A stretch of 5,730 nucleotides of DNA, taken from NCBI GenBank assembly GCA_030725885.1, contig JANRET010000060.1, positions 1 to 5,730 of the forward strand, given 5' to 3'. Below the pieces are notes generated by a model, which saw nothing but the letters and a program-made list of their open reading frames with translations, ran no database searches and was not told the DNA's origin. The number at the start of each line of letters is the position of its first letter. Positions within the stretch are counted from its first letter, which is position 1. This document shows, piece by piece, positions 5,585-5,730 of the stretch. The DNA is from Microbacteriaceae bacterium (GTDB lineage Bacteria; Actinomycetota; Actinomycetes; Actinomycetales; Microbacteriaceae). The position numbers and the translations under genes were made by a program.

Positions 5585-5730
5585 ATGACCCACCACGTTC
5601 TGTCCCTTCTCGTTGAAGACAAGCCGGGACTGCTGACCCGTGTCGCGGGGCTTTTCGCCCGCCGCGGGTACAACATCCATTCGCTCGCCGTGGGGACAAC
5701 CGAAGTCGAAGGGCTTTCGCGAATCACGCT
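5585..5730 (+). CDS. ilvN: Acetohydroxyacid synthase small (regulatory) subunit, N-terminal part
   Basis: The first 48 codons of a gene cut by the window end; the visible part starts [19 protein letters not shown]. This is the opening of the N-terminal ACT domain of the IlvN/IlvH family: a beta strand, then EDKPG, an amphipathic helix ([13 protein letters not shown]) and the conserved [21 protein letters not shown]. The subunit binds the catalytic subunit, raises its activity and gives feedback inhibition by valine. Gly15 and Asn30 match positions of the E. coli IlvH ACT domain (Gly14, Asn29) implicated in valine binding, so the feedback site looks intact as far as it can be seen. The ATG at 5585 is set by the GAGGAG 6 nt upstream. 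The rest of the protein, normally about 160-170 residues in total, lies beyond the window. Confidence 0.95.
   Translation, partial: MTHHVLSLLVEDKPGLLTRVAGLFARRGYNIHSLAVGTTEVEGLSRIT

Noticed and set aside
4508..5680. A 390-codon open frame on the minus strand opposite ilvB and ilvN
   Set aside because: It lies fully antisense to two certain, highly conserved genes, its product has no recognisable domain, and it is rich in Arg, Asp, Val and His as expected for the complement of biased coding DNA.

Overview
The window reads as chromosomal DNA of a moderate-GC actinobacterium, most likely Microbacteriaceae or a close relative. The reasons are the close match of the IlvD and IlvB proteins to actinobacterial forms (for example the IlvD N-terminal block KPRSR-VTDG and the [13 protein letters not shown] stretch), start signals that look leaderless (TANNNT about 6 nt before the start codon), and a Lys/Ala-rich nucleoid-type protein ending in a Rho-N/SAP-like motif. 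This placement is inference from remembered family patterns, not from a search.

Layout. Positions 2-115 (+) may hold the last 37 codons of a gene entering from the left; it would overlap tail-to-tail with a GtrA-family membrane protein (465-76, -). Diverging from gtrA is a LysE/RhtB-family exporter (548-1177, +). A 98-bp gap with promoter-like elements and a short GC hairpin precedes a low-complexity, basic, H1-like protein (1276-1764, +). It converges with a 61-residue single-span membrane protein (2006-1821, -), and a strong hairpin between the two (1777-1808) is a plausible shared terminator.

From 2079 to the right edge lies a branched-chain amino acid operon: ilvD (dihydroxyacid dehydratase, 2079-3773), ilvB (acetohydroxyacid synthase catalytic subunit, 3803-5581) and the first 48 codons of ilvN (regulatory subunit, 5585 onwards, cut by the window end). 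Spacing is 29 nt and then 3 nt, with the ilvN ribosome binding site embedded in the last two codons of ilvB. IlvB/IlvN make acetolactate or acetohydroxybutyrate from pyruvate; IlvD later dehydrates the dihydroxy acids to the 2-keto acids that are aminated to valine and isoleucine. The intermediate ketol-acid reductoisomerase step (ilvC) is not seen here and may lie just beyond the edge.

No tRNA, rRNA, CRISPR, insertion sequence, phage or transfer-related feature was seen. No gene-free stretch exceeds 300 bases. I do not see an undescribed multi-gene system. The least conventional items are the H1-like protein, the small membrane protein, and a phenylalanine in IlvB at the position where plant enzymes carry the sulfonylurea-site proline.
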